A stretch of 64,000 bases of DNA from Delphinapterus leucas (lineage: Eukaryota; Chordata; Mammalia; Artiodactyla; Monodontidae). Below, piece by piece: positions 35,903-48,479 of this stretch. How positions within the stretch are numbered: position 1 is the first letter of the stretch; every line of letters begins with the position of its first letter. The position numbers were made by a program, and so were the translations under genes. The stretch covers positions 37,064,265 to 37,128,264 of the forward strand of contig NW_022098036.1 in NCBI RefSeq assembly GCF_002288925.2, read 5' to 3'. The notes beneath the pieces were generated by a model that saw only the letters and a list, made by a program, of their open reading frames with translations, did no database searches and was not told the origin of the DNA.

Positions 35903-38900
35903 CTTTTTATCTTCTTTTACTTTGTGGGTTTTCTTCTTCATTTTCTTATCATCTAACTCCTGGTCTGAAGTGATTGCAGGATTATCAATACCACCTTTCC
36001 AGGTTTCAACAGGAGAAAGAAGTGGATCTTCTTCACTTCCACGATGTCTTCCTTTTCTTTTTGTTTTAGAAGTGGTGAAAGCTTCATCATCACTTGCATC
36101 TGAATGCGTTCTTCTGTAGTATGACTTGGCTTTACTAAATAGGGTTTTAGATTTGTATTTGTATTTTGAAGGTCTCCGTTCCCCATGACTTTTTGAGATT
36201 CTATCAGAAAATCCATTTTCCTCATCTCCTTGGGTGTTATTCACAAATGAGTTTCGAATTTTAATAATGCGATTCTGACTATCATCTGGGACAACATATA
36301 TCTCATCAGAATAGCCCTTCTGTTTGAAAATTGTGTCAATGGGTTCTGAATAGTTATCTGAAGGATCCATATCTTCAGGATGTGCCAAAGGCACCCGGGA
36401 GGTCTGTTTTCTTGGATTTTTACCAATACCAGCTTCAATTGTTTTTAAAAGGTTTGGATCCAACTTTTTCACATTTGTCTTAGGTACAACTGGTTTAGGT
36501 TTAATAGGTGGAGGCACTTTATGGTTGCGTTCATGGTCATGACAGTTTGGTGTGCTGTGAATAGGATATTCATTTCCTTCCAAATCTAATCTATATCTGG
36601 AACGGTCACTAGGCGTTGGAAGCAACTGTACATCATCCCCAATTGGACTATAAGGAGGTGGTGCTTCTGTATCATCATCTGAATCAGGGTAGTTGTTATA
36701 GGGAAAACAGTCTCTGGGAGATGGCAGGAAAACATCTTCACTTTGATGGGTTGATTCCCTTGTATTATCAGATAAATAGGAATTTTCTATCATATTTTTT
36801 TTCTCTAGAACATCACTGAAAAACAGTGTAAACACCTCAGTTTGCCGATGATACTGAGATAAAGAATACAGTGCTGTAAATTTAGCAGTGATCTCAGTTG
36901 CAATGTGTTCTCCTTCAGTCATTAACTCTTTGATGGCTTCATTTTCAAAAAAGTCTGCTTGGCTGTCAGTAACTGCCACCAGCTGTACAGGAATGGTGTC
37001 CTGAACTTCTGACAGAAATGCTCGAAGCATTCCCATTGATGCTTTTCGTTTGGCAGAATAAACTAATATATACCCATGAACCAGTTCATCTTTCCTTACT
37101 CCAATTGAGGAATGGTATGATAATATTGTGATCTGTATTCGCCTCCTTTTTTCACCAATGATTTTATCAAGCATTAGGGAATTATTCTGTCCAGCTTGAG
37201 CAGCACTGCAAGAATGAGAATCAAGGAAGGGTGAAAGAATAAGGTCCACACTAAATGGATCACCACACATGGCACACATGACAATTCTCAAGTCAGCTTC
37301 TGATACATCCTTATTGGTGGGAACTGGGCTCACCACATCTAAGTTATGTTTAACTGATTCTAATACTCCTCTTAGAGCTTGCTTTATTTGGGTTTCATTA
37401 AATTTACGAGGATATGTACCAGCAGGTACATCTACAAAAGGACATTGTAACTTGTTTGCCAACTGTTGCCCTTGGTGCCTGAGAATTGGTAGATTCTTAC
37501 TAATAGAATCTCTCTGATTAGCCAGAATTAATGTAAATGGAAGGTTAGCCATATACTTATCTTTTCTGATCTGAGAAGCTTCCGTTCTTATTTTTCCGAT
37601 AAGTTCCCCAATAAAATTCAGTGACTCAATGGAATTAAATACACAGAAGCACCCATGTGGTTTAAAGGCAGCAGTCCATAACTGACTCAAAAAGTAAGGC
37701 GACTTGGCATCAACAGGCCGAAGATCAAGTTCATAAATTTTTCCATCTAAGGCATACTCATCATCAGTGGATTGTGTCCTTATCTCATTTGCTAGTTCTT
37801 GGGAAAGGCCATCCTTCCCTAAAATGAAAAGGTTAACTTTATCTATATTGGTACTATCATGATACAACCGTAAGCGGCCATGATCCAACTGCAAAAGACT
37901 GCTGGCAAGTAACTGCTCTACTTTAATGTCTGTACAGTTTTGGCCACTAAGACATGTTTCTTTAGTGGGATGATAAACAAATCCTATATGCTTAAGTAGA
38001 AGAGACTCCCTATCAGGTGCAAGTTTCTGTAAAGCTTTGTATCTAGGTTCTTCACTCAAAACTGTATGAATTTCACTCATTTTATCTGAACTAGGTGTTG
38101 CATTAAGATCTAAATCATAAAAAAGTTCAGAATGTTCAAAAAGCATTTCCTGAAACTCTTCTTTGGCTTTTTCAACTATTTCTCGCTGATGCCTACCATA
38201 CACCTCTTTGCTATCAGCCTCAGTGATATATTTGAAGGCTTCATCCTCCATAACAAAGCACATAACTTCCTCCCATGGCTGCCCAGGTGAAATAAACTGA
38301 ATTTTTTCCAAAGTCTTCTTGAATTTTTCCTTCATTTCTACTCTCCTCTTCTCTGATATTAGATGTTGTACATGGTTCTGATAGACTTTTTCAGCTTCTA
38401 AAGTGCTCAGGAGGTCAAATGGGATCCGTCTATCGTTAATTTTGTCTATATGGTCAGTTTCATCCCAAGGTGTTTTTTCTAGCACCACAAAACATAACTG
38501 AAAATCTGCTCTCTTTTCCATTAACTTCAAAGCTTCTGACCAATTCAAATGTTCAATCTCTTCTAGGTTTGGCAAAAGAGTGTTAAAAGCTCTTGGTAAA
38601 GTATTTATATATTCTTCTCTTCTTTTTCTTATATGTTCCTGTTTAAGTTGTTCTATATGTTTTGAGAATGTATTTCTGGCCTTTCTTGTTCCCTCTAAGT
38701 TGATGTATTCCTCATAATCAGGATGATTTTTCAATTTGTTACTAACAGTTTTCCAAGTTGCATGATAATCTCTCACAGTCTGCACAAGTTTTTCAAACTT
38801 ATCTGTTGCTGTGACAACAAGTTGTCTCTGCGTTTTATAAGCATCCAGATAGGGAATAATTTTAGGCTTGCCACGAGTTTTATCCAGCATTTGTACCAGT

Positions 38901-39622
38901 GCAGTGAAACATGTCTCAATGTTGACATTAAATCGTGCAGATGTTTCCACTACAAGAAGGTTCTTTTTGTTTGAAGCAAATGCCTGAACTTCTCTAAGAT
39001 AATGATCCACACATTCATCACATTTAGTTGCTGCTATTATTACAGGTTTTTTTGATTTTGATAGTTGGACAAAAAGGTTATTTACAAATTTAAGTTGATC
39101 ATCAAACTTCCTATTGCATCCCTGACTTACGTCAATGCACAATAAAAATCCATCTACATTGAGCTTCCCTTCAGGCATTTGCTTCTGTTCAAAGTCTTGC
39201 TCCAAGCCTAGTTGATCAGTGCAAATGTACATCAGTTTTTCTGCTGACTGCAATTTAGAGGCAGCTGCACGTTTTATATATGGTTGCAAATTCGTACTCC
39301 GATGAGGCAAGAAAGTCTGGTCATCAATGAACTCAGTTTGTTCAATGACATGAATTTTGCATTCTACTCCATCTTCACCACTTTGTGTTATGTCACCCCA
39401 GTACAAAAAATGATCATTGTTTACTACTCGTCCTCCAAAGTCAATGGTGCTAAGCACAGAAGTATGCTCTGGATAATATTCATCTGCTTTTGAGCGTACA
39501 TATCTATTGCACAAACAAGACTTTCCAACTCCACAGTTGCCTTTGTCTTTTTCAGTCCCAGAGAGTCCAACTACACTGATGGTATAGGATGGGGGGCGAG
39601 GCTCTTTGTTTTTTGCCATCAT
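35903..39622 (-). CDS. ARHGAP5: ARHGAP5 (p190-B RhoGAP), coding part of exon 2, codons 1-1240
   Basis: This exon encodes the first 1240 residues of a Rho-family GTPase-activating protein, which lowers RhoA signalling at the cell cortex. I recognise it by the N-terminus MMAKNKEPRPPSYTIS and the length and layout of the family (about 1500 residues in human). In order: a Ras-like GTP-binding domain (about 15-250) with P-loop GNCGVGKS at 28-35 and a TKCD base-recognition motif at 199-202; FF domains (about 265-535); two degenerate pseudo-GTPase regions (about 590-765 and 780-945) lacking a clear P-loop; then an acidic, basic and proline-rich linker with APPPYSP near 987-993. Tyrosines in DNYSEP (1091) and DEIYVVPDD (1109) match the family's phosphotyrosine sites for p120 RasGAP binding. 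The frame runs seven codons past the splice donor to a stop, but AAG|GTAAG at 35903/35902 is a strong donor, so coding is taken to end there in phase 0. The start is ATGATG; the second ATG has the better context (A at -3, G at +4). No internal break is seen. Confidence 0.98.
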
Positions 39623-39675
39623 AACTCTCTTGTCATGTCTCTACATTCATAAAGATAACCAGATATACTTCTCAT
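39619..39675 (-). promoter_or_regulatory. uORF c, 18 codons, stop overlaps the ARHGAP5 start
   Basis: The ATG at 39675 opens a frame that ends in TGA at 39621-39619, overlapping the first ATG of ARHGAP5 (39622-39620) as ATGA. Ribosomes finishing this uORF would be placed on the ATGATG start, so the layout suits termination-reinitiation. This is read directly from sequence; translation is not shown. Confidence 0.5.
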
Positions 39676-39692
39676 TCTGAAAATAAAATCAT
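39672..39692 (-). promoter_or_regulatory. uORF b, 6 codons, in the ARHGAP5 leader
   Basis: A minimal frame (ATG at 39692) whose TGA stop shares bases with the ATG of the next uORF in an ATGA arrangement. Its shortness would favour reinitiation just downstream. No function is visible beyond this layout. Confidence 0.45.
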
Positions 39693-39714
39693 CTCAAAAT
39701 ACAGATCCCGAATT

Positions 39715-39786
39715 TCAGAACAATATTTGGTTCTTTGTATTTCCCTCATTTCTGTGCAGAAAGGTCTTCAAGATCATATGGATCAT
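39715..39786 (-). promoter_or_regulatory. uORF a, 23 codons, in the ARHGAP5 leader
   Basis: The ATG is four bases inside exon 2, with A at -3, and the frame closes at TGA 39717-39715, 92 bases upstream of the ARHGAP5 start. An internal in-frame ATG follows three codons later. The peptide does not resemble any protein I know; its likely role, if translated, is to limit ribosome access to the main start. Confidence 0.5.
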
Positions 39787-41309
39787 CTTCCTAGAAAGAG
39801 AAAAAGGACAAATCTTAATCATGAATTACACATGTCGAATTATATACATATTAAAGATGTTCATAACAAAGCACCAGGCAAGTTAACAATGTTACATGTA
39901 TTTTAAGAAATCACCAAAGACAGTTTATGATTTACTGTTATAAATGCACGATGACCTCAAAATTTAAGACAAATCTAACAACAAAAAAAACTAAATACAA
40001 ATTTTAATGTGATCTTACAAAGTTTAAAATAAAACCCTCTTAACCAAATGTGCATTTTGTTTCTACTTCTTCCTATGAGTTTGAGGAAACAACTAGTCTT
40101 TTCCCCTCCCTCAATTTTCCTGCCTTTTCTGACTGGAGGCTGGCTATGATTGACGATAACTAAAACATACTAGTTGCGTGAACAGCTCTCTCACAACTTT
40201 AAAAAACTATCTGCTTTCTGTAACATGGTTCCTCAAAACTCATTCCCTAAAATGGAATTTCATATGAATTTAGCAAAATTTTAGAATTAAAAAAAATTTT
40301 CAAGAAGTTTCAACATACTCCTGTGAAATCTATCAAATTTTATATCTAAAACCAATTAAGGATATTCATATACTTAAACAAGGAAATATAAATGAACAGT
40401 TAATACAAATAATGACAGCATTTAACTAGATCAATGCTTCTCAAACGATCTAAGGACCTTTTATTTCATATCTGTAAGTCAATTTTTAAAAATACAATGA
40501 ATGAAATGTTTAAAAAATCTAGGTCCCAGTTTCTTATTAGATTCAAGAGATACAAAATTACTGTCAAATTGTTTCTAAATGTTTTTGATTTCTGTATTTA
40601 TTCCCTCTGAGTATTTACAAAGAGCTCAGAGATCACATTTTGAGTAGCACAAAGCTAAAGAATTTTACGATTGTATATTTGAGAAAATCTTTTAGAATTA
40701 TTTGATATACCAACAACATCAAATAAACTTTAAGAATTGCATGTAATTTAATTTAGGTTATTTGTGTGGAAGCAATGAATCAGTCTCTTACGAAGGTATT
40801 ATTTGGAGATTCTTCACATTCTTTTGAGGTTGAAGGAAAAGCAATACATCATTTCTACCACATCAGAATTTCACAAGGAAAATATCCAGTCATGTACATC
40901 AACATATGTGAAAATTATCTTCAATCCAGACAAAATAAAAGAATAAAAAGACCATGAGGAAAAAAATAAAGGTAAGAAAAGAACCACTACCTGCCCCCAA
41001 TATGTGGCTTCTCCACTACCCTCAAAATTGCAAGTAAACATCTATTTAGGTTGTGCTGCACATCTGCTATACTAACAACTAATGGTAAAGAGAAATTATT
41101 CTTGAAATTTAAATTCTAATATTTCTAGTACAATATTTTAAAATAAAATTTCAGATTTATTCTTGTATTCTCTAAGTTTATCCTATCAGCCTCAACCAAA
41201 TATTAATTTTAACAATATCAACCATCTGATATTCAAGCAAAATGTTTATTATCTTCAATTCGGTAATAAATAAAATATTGTCATGTTGAAGGAGCAACAT
41301 AAGTAGTAG

Positions 41310-41500
41310 AACACCATGAGTAAATAGAACTGATTTCAAATTCAACTCCTAGTATTTACTAGTTTGACAATAGTAAAGCCCTAAACCTCTTGAGACATGG
41401 TTCCCCCATCTATAAAATAGGGCTGCCTATCTATACAAATTTAAGAACTAATTTTTTCTTTAATGTTAAGTGCCTAGCAAAGAAAAAAATGCTTAACAAA
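41310..41500 (+). repeat. MIR SINE
   Basis: 'ctagtatttactagtttgacaatagtaaagccctaaacctcttgagacatggttcccccatctataaaatagggctgcctatc' follows the MIR core and 3' flank order. Confidence 0.65.
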
Positions 41501-42550
41501 TACTAAGTTCTGCTTTTAAAATTTGATTCTTAGAACCAAGGAAGCTTTTGAAGATTTATTAAAAATGATGTGATCAGACTGGTGACTTACAAATATTTAT
41601 CTGGTAGCAGTATATACAATAACTAGCAGTATAAGAAATTAGGGCAGTCCCACCCAATGCTCTTAACTCTCTTTCATTAAGTAAAAATTTTTACAAATCT
41701 TAAAGTGATCAAACTGAATATTTGCACTTAGCACCAAGTTTAACACTCTTTACCTAAACTGCATAAAAGAACAACTGGGCTACTTAATGGATATTTACTG
41801 AAAAGACAACAGTGAACTAACTGGATAACAAAGTTATAAACAGTGATAAAAAGGGAAATTGGTTTGTGAAAATAGCATAGTGATTCATAACTAACAAGAA
41901 AAAAAATTGAAAACACAGTGGAATATGTGGAAAGAAGGTCTATCCTTCTTTCTTACTAAGCAAGCAAAAAATTGCAGAAGATATCCTTTTAAATGTAAAT
42001 CAAAAGAAAATATAACTGGGGAATTTTTACATTAAACAGTACAAACACTGGAACTACACATAGCTCTTTATTAACTCTGTGGTAGACAAACATCTATTCT
42101 GAAAACTAAGAGCAATTCAAAGAAGTTTAAGACTATCCCCTGCTTTCCAGCTTAAGAGACACAAAGCTGTTAATAGAAAGGTAACAATACAACATCATAT
42201 GGAACTGAATATTGCAGAAAAATTTCAACTACAAATCTAATCCTTGTCATAATGGTCACATCTTTGTTAATATTTTTTACATATACTTATTGAAACACAT
42301 GAAAAGAATCATTCATGCTCTCCTAGAGCATAAACCTCAAAAGACTGAGATACTTTTCTATCTAAAGTTATAGAGTATAAGAGTAGAAATAAAAACACTA
42401 TCACAAAATCAATTTTTAAAGTTTCAGAAAGAAAAAGGCCTTAAAAGTAAATGAAGATGAGTGGAGGCATGAAGTCTTCACGCTTTCATCAGTCATTGAA
42501 AACTGGAAGGCTTTTTATCTAACAGACAAAAAAAAAACCCTCTACTATGT

Positions 42551-42754
42551 GTTTTTTTTTTTGCGGTGCGAAGGCCTCTCACCGCTGTGGCCTCTCCCGT
42601 TGCAGAGCACAGGCTCTGGACGCGCAGGCTCAGTGGCCATGGCTCACAGGCCCAGCTGCTCCGCGGCATGTGGGATCTTCCCGGACCGGGGCACGAACCC
42701 GTGTCCCCTGCATCGGCAGGCGGACTCCCAACCACTGCGTCACCAGGGAAGCCC
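42551..42754 (-). mobile_element. CHR-type SINE, short subtype
   Basis: Reverse copy with a short T-run, 'gcggtgcgaaggcctctcacc' and end 'gtcaccagggaagccc'. Imperfect target duplication 'ctctactatg/ctctattata'. Sense to ARHGAP5. Confidence 0.93.
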
Positions 42755-43625
42755 CTCTATTATACTGAGGATAATTTTTAATACTAAGGCTTCAACACAT
42801 CCTAATTAATTTGTTAGTGGCAGTCTCTGAATTACAAATACTGAAGTTTAAATTAAAACTAAGGTAGCTTTGTGTGACATTTATGGTTAACAAACCAAAT
42901 TTACAGTAAACTACCAATTAGACACAGTGAGGAACATCCATATTCTTTTTTCTAACGATGCTCTCAGGCAGGCTACCTGCTGGTATTCTGAAGTCAGATC
43001 CAGAGTTTATGTCATGAGTCACCATATAGTGATTTTCAAATTCTGGTGGGAAAATTCTTTCATCTAGAGGTGGGAAAGAACACTGGGCAAATAAATAGTT
43101 GCTCTCTCCAACTCTTCATCAGAGCAGTGTCTTCTTTATTTGATTTACAGGTTTACTTAACTCAGAAACTGAAGTTTATAAAAGTGTTTTCCGATCTTTA
43201 AAATGTTTCAGAAATCCTAGACCAGAAAAAAAAAATTGTTGCCATCCTGCCCTCAAAAAGATTTTGCCATTTGTTTGAGTACGCTATTACCACCCCAAGG
43301 GAGAAAGACAGCTCTCATGAGATTGGCTGTAATAGGTTATAAAGAAATTTACTTTCAGACACTTGGATAGTTTATACATACATGAATTATCCACTGGCCC
43401 TCACTATCCAAGTCAAAACTGCCCTCATTAACTAACCAAGGTAATTTTTCTGCTGTGCTGATAAAAAATGAATGCCTTCTGGTTTTTTTTGTTTTGAGTT
43501 CCCACTAATAAGCTAACGGCCAATGTCTATAGGCAGCCTGTTTGATTTAATTTGAAAATTCCTTTCAAATATTTTTAATGGTGATATTTGACTATGTCAA
43601 TCCAGACATATCTTTTCTATTTTTT

Positions 43626-43797
43626 TTTTTTTGGCGGTACGCAGGCCTCTCACTGTTGTGGCCTCTCCCATTGCGGAGCACAGGCTCCGGACGCACAGGC
43701 TCCGGCGGCATGTGGGATCTTCCCGGACCAGGGCACGAACCCGTGTCCCCTGCATCGGCAGACGGACTCTCAACCACTGCGCCACCAGGGAAGCCCC
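43626..43797 (-). mobile_element. CHR-type SINE, short subtype with an internal deletion
   Basis: Reverse copy of about 172 bases. Compared with its neighbour at 42551 it lacks about 30 bases between two 'caggctccgg' strings. Target duplication 'tcttttctattttt' on both sides. Confidence 0.93.
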
Positions 43798-44404
43798 TCT
43801 TTTCTATTTTTGACATAACTATTTTCATATAACTAAAAATACCTTGTTCTCTCTAACATCTACTATCATGCTGATTTTTGCTCATGAAAAAACCAAGATA
43901 AAAACAATGACCTACTCAAAGTTAGAGGGTTAAGATGAGTCTCTTGATGACCAATCTACTTTCTTAAGCAGTAGTGCTGCTTTTAATAGTTTGCAATCAG
44001 TTTCTCATCCTGCCTTTAAGATTATCCTATAAACTTTCACTTCAAGGAAATGTTTAGATTAAGCATCCTTACAGAAATTAATGACAATGTACAATTTTTG
44101 AGTGGAACTGTCCTACAGTTGTCTGCTGCAATGAAGCTACCTCTACAACTAAGTTTTCTGAGCAATTTTAAGCCATTCAAACGTAACATGCTCCTTTTAA
44201 TGGAGTTTTAATAACATGAAGTGGTTTTCTGCAAAAAAAAATGTTTTTAAGTTCTATAAGGGATCTAGGAAACTGAAAAGATTCTTATTAATTCTGGACT
44301 TAAACTAAATTTTGTTTTGTACCTTTTCACAGAACTGTTGCACTCATTAATCAATAAAAAGTATATTTTAAAAACTATTTTACACTTTTAAGTTACCATA
44401 CTGT

Positions 44405-45058
44405 GTCAGGAAATTCTTGCTGGCCCTATCTTCAAAATACATCCAGAATTTATTGCTTTTCACTACCTTTACTGCTATAACTCTGATCTCATTCCACTGT
44501 CATCTCTGGCTCTGGATTATTCCAAAGGCTTCTAAACTAATTTCTCTGCTTCCACTCCTGCTCCCCTTCCCCAGTCTGTTCATAGAGCAGCCAGAGTAAT
44601 TCTTTTAAAACATAAGTCAGATCCTTCCTTTCTTTTGCTCAAAACTCTCCAGTGGCTCCTAAAAATAAAAGCCAAGTCCTTTCAATGGCTTTCTACAAGA
44701 TCTACCTTCTCCAGCCCTATCTTACTCTCTGACCTACTCTCATACTATTCTCCCCATTCTCATTCTATTCCAGTCACAGTGAGAAACCCTGAACTGTCGC
44801 TCAACAAGCCAAACATGTTCCTACCTTTGCACTTATTTCCTAATACTCCCCAAATTCCCCTTTGCTTACCCTCCTAACTTACTATACAACTTACTTCTTT
44901 ATTATCTGTCATTAACTCTATCCCTCTCCCTGCCCCACTCCAGGTTTAATAAAGATGCACAAAGGCACAAATCTGTTCATTCCATCATCTGGGCTCCCAA
45001 GAGCCCAGAACAGTCCTTCCCACCTAGTAGCTATTCAACAAATGCATGAATGCTAATA
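44405..45058 (+). repeat. LINE L2, ORF2 end and 3' UTR
   Basis: Well-preserved L2 order: 'ttctctgcttccactcctgctccccttccccagtctgttcatagagcagccagagtaattctttt', 'tcaaaactctccagtggctcc', then 3' UTR to 'tattcaacaaatgcatgaatg'. Short open frames inside it are remnants. Confidence 0.85.
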
Positions 45059-45266
45059 AATATTAAAATCAAATGTTCTTAAATCTTCGGTTAAAAAAAA
45101 AAAAGTAAAGCACGTTAGGTTTACTAAATAGGTGCCATGATTTAATAATCTAAAAGATTTTCTAAAGCTACTTATGGAGAAAATATACATATATTCAAGG
45201 TCCCAAAATTTTTTGTCAAAAATTAAGCCATCAGAATAAAGACTAACTATAATCTATAATACTGTA

Positions 45267-45601
45267 CAGGCATACCTCGGAGATATTGCAGGTTTGGTTG
45301 CAGACCACCACAAGAAAGCAAGTATCACAATAACGTACCACCACAAGAAAGCAAGTATCACAATAACGTAAGTCACATGAATTTTTTGGTTTCTCAGTGC
45401 ATATGAAAGTTATGTTTACACTATACTGTAGTCTACTAAGTGTTCAGTACCATTATGTCTAAAAAAACAATGTACATACCTTAACTAAAAAATAATGCTG
45501 TTAGAAAAATGGTGTCTATAGACTTGCTCTACACAGGGTTGCCAAAAACCTTGAATGAGCAAAAACACAGTATCTGTGAAGCGTAATAAAATGTATGCCT
45601 G
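45267..45601 (+). mobile_element. Tigger-like non-autonomous DNA transposon (TcMar)
   Basis: A complete element with inverted ends CAGGCATAC...GTATGCCTG and a TA dinucleotide on each side (45265-45266, 45602-45603), the target duplication of the mariner/Tigger group. Contains 'gaattttttggtttctcagtgcatatgaaagttatgtttacactatactgtag'. A 33-base unit is repeated in tandem at 45304-45369. No transposase. Confidence 0.82.
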
Positions 45602-46204
45602 TATTCAGCCAGAATAATCATCTAACTTTTATTTTTGACACCTAAAAATTTTTTTAAATCACAACTATTTACTACAGAAAACATTTCAAAGACCTAATTA
45701 TGCAGAAGCAGCTCTGTAATTATGTGCTCCATCTTCTTTAAGTCAAATAGAGAAAATATCCCTTAAATAAACAAATATTCAAGACAGAAGCAGATCCAAG
45801 CCCAAAGGTGATCATATATTCCACAATCTTAGGTAAACTTATCGAGAACAGTTTGAGAATAAAAACATCAACTGTATACTAAAAGATGAATATGGCATAA
45901 TATTGCCTTAAAATATACTTTTCTTAATGTTGCTAGTTCTCAATGACAAATATATGCCATAAAAATTAGAAGAAGAAATGGAAAAGTCATTTAACATATA
46001 AAAGATAGCTAAGTAAACAATGTTAACACCTGTAGGAGAGTCAATCATATTCCATGTTTTCTTTGACCAAGGTCTGTACCACATAAGCACACTATCTTAA
46101 GGGTGAAAGGAATGCTGAAGTCATCATTCCTATGAATTAGTCTTTATTGAAGCATATCTTGGTAAGATTCAGGATAAACTGTTAGGATGGAGATTTTGTT
46201 TTGT

Positions 46205-46285
46205 TTTTTACCATATTCCTAGCACTCAGATCAGTGCCTGACACACAGTGGGTGCTCAAGTATTTGATGACTGAATGAATCAATC
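46205..46285 (+). repeat. L2 3' end
   Basis: 'cctagcactcagatcagtgcctgacacacagtgggtgctcaagtatttgatgactgaatgaat' is an L2 3' terminus. Confidence 0.75.
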
Positions 46286-47296
46286 TCCAGACTCGGATCC
46301 CAAACCACTGGACAATCTTGAAGTCATATTCACAGTCACAATTAACAAAATCACACACTATTATGGGTCCATAAGGTTTAGCACAGCAGAATATTCTAAT
46401 ATAAAAAGTCCAGTATTTTTTCCAAGATCTTTAGTCTGCTCATTAACAAATTATGGGCTTATAAACATTAAGCCTGAAGGGTACCTTCCAGAAGGGTCTC
46501 AGTAGGCAGAACTCTGAGATCTCCCCAAAACCTACTCAGCAAATGTAATTCTGCTTTTATCCATTTTTACCTTTTGATATTTCAAGGATTTATTGTTTGA
46601 AAAAGTTTCATTGCAGAAAATATTTGAAAAGCAATGATGTAAACTACTCCCTAGATAGATTAACTGCCTATCCTGTTTTTAATCCACACTTTCCTCTAAC
46701 AACATGTTGTCTCTGAGGACGTGGTGTCAAAGTTATTCTAAACTCTTCCTAGTCCATTTCCTTATTCTGTGATGAAAACAGAAGAACCAACAGTAACCTC
46801 ATTTACATCAACCTATGTAAGCAACCCATTAAGTACATACTGTGCTTAGCTACTATTTGCTTAGCTTTATGTCAGAAGTTTTGAGGGTACAAAGGTATGT
46901 ATAGGGAAGTCCACTAAGCCAGGCTATGAATATGCTCCCTTCCAGGGTCTGAGTCCTTTCTTCTCACTTTGAAGAACTGAAAAGCAGGGGGAAAGGGCAT
47001 AATTTAACGTTTGTTATTGTAATGCTACACAGGAGGGAAAACAAACTGTATTAAGTTTAACAATATTCTTAATTATGGGAACATTAGGTGGTCAAATAAG
47101 AATCTCAAAAAGGGGTATAGACTAAAAAGGAGGTATGGATTTTTTTTTTAAAGGCTGAAAAACACTTTCCCCACTATTTTTAAGAAGCTTTATATATAGT
47201 ACCATAGCTGAGGAGTCACAGGCAGTGTGTTATACTATGGAACTGATAAATGTAACAGGATTTCAAAGAAATGAAAAATCAGTACATATTGGTATA

Positions 47297-47545
47297 GGTC
47301 AGGGCTTGGAAAACTTTTTCTGTAAAAGGCCAGACAGTAAATATTACAGCCATAGACAATACTTACAAAAATGATCACTGGTTATTTATGGACAATGAAA
47401 TTTGAATTCCATATAATTTTCACATATATCAAAATATTATTCTTTTAACTGTTTCCTCAACCATTTCAAAATGTAAAAAGCCATTAAATGAAAACAGGCA
47501 GCAGGCTGGATTTGGCCCAGAGGCTATAATCTGCAGACCCCTGCA
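47297..47545 (+). mobile_element. hAT-like MITE
   Basis: 'cttggaaaactttttctgtaaaaggccagacagtaaatatta ... aaaacaggcagcaggctggatttggcccagaggctataatctgcagaccc' is a common mammalian hAT-group element. I do not name the subfamily. The sister copy is at 32740-33212. Confidence 0.75.
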
Positions 47546-48479
47546 ACAGATTAAAGGATCTGAGTAAACTCTGAAAACAGACTGGATTTGGATTTTAAAA
47601 AGAAGTCCTTCCTGGTGTGTGATTAGGATGGAGTGGTTGAGCACAGCTGCCATGCTGGAAAGTGGAAACTTATTTCTTATTTATTTCTGAAGATATAAGA
47701 TCTATGGAAGGTCTTCAAGGGCAAACATGAGTTAGACTTTGTAATGAGCAATAAGAAGCCATTCCAGATTAGACGTAGAATACAAAACTGGATTTGGTAG
47801 GGCACAATGCCCAAGAGATGTATATATACTAGAGGCTTGAAAGCACCTGAACTATCACAGAACTGAAAACAGCAGTCCAAGACAAAGATCTTGGTGACTG
47901 GCTGCTAGATAAAAGAAATAAAAACAAATGAGTCAATGTTTCTTAAAGAAAAACTAATCAGTCTCAGCAACAGATGGTGCTATCACTTGAGTTTCAGGTA
48001 ACACTATTACCAAGACAAATGAAAATACAGAAATGAAATGAGGCAAAGTCAAGATCAGTAACATCAATTTCAAGATCATAAACTTTAGAAAATTATTTAA
48101 GAGACCATTTGATTTAATACTCTTTTTAACAAGCATCCAAAGAGTTACAAACTTACAGAGAAGAGTAGAAATCTGGATCTCAGTTTCCCAGATCATAGGA
48201 ATGTTAATTTTCTACCTTCTCTTCAGTAATCAACCAAAATAAAAATAAAGGAGCAAATAAAAAGAGATACATTATCCTGACTCTGGAAAGGCAAGTATAG
48301 AAAGAAACATAAAATACTGGATCACAATATTGGATCACTAGGAAGAAAAAGAACAAACTATATACCTTAACAGAAGCCAAAGAATGAGTTTTCCAAGGCT
48401 GTTTGACAATGCCAAATATAATAACAAGGACAGTAATGAAGATGTAATTTGTTTATTTCCCGATTACTCCTCCTATTAA

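Larger units (their letters stand above)
39623..39790 (-). other. ARHGAP5: ARHGAP5 exon 2, 5' untranslated part
   Basis: The exon 2 acceptor is placed at 39791-39792 because the minus strand reads CCTTTTTCTCTTTCTAG|GAAGATG, a long pyrimidine tract followed by AG. The 168 bases between it and the start codon form the last piece of the 5' leader. They contain several upstream ATGs (see the uORF entries), which is notable for a gene with a CpG-island promoter. The boundary is inferred from consensus only; no transcript was available. Confidence 0.8.

Noticed and set aside
39746..39790. Frame open at the exon 2 acceptor reading EDDPYDLEDLSAQK then stop
   Set aside because: It looks protein-like but is only 14 codons, and exon 1 appears to be non-coding; no upstream coding exon was found to feed it.
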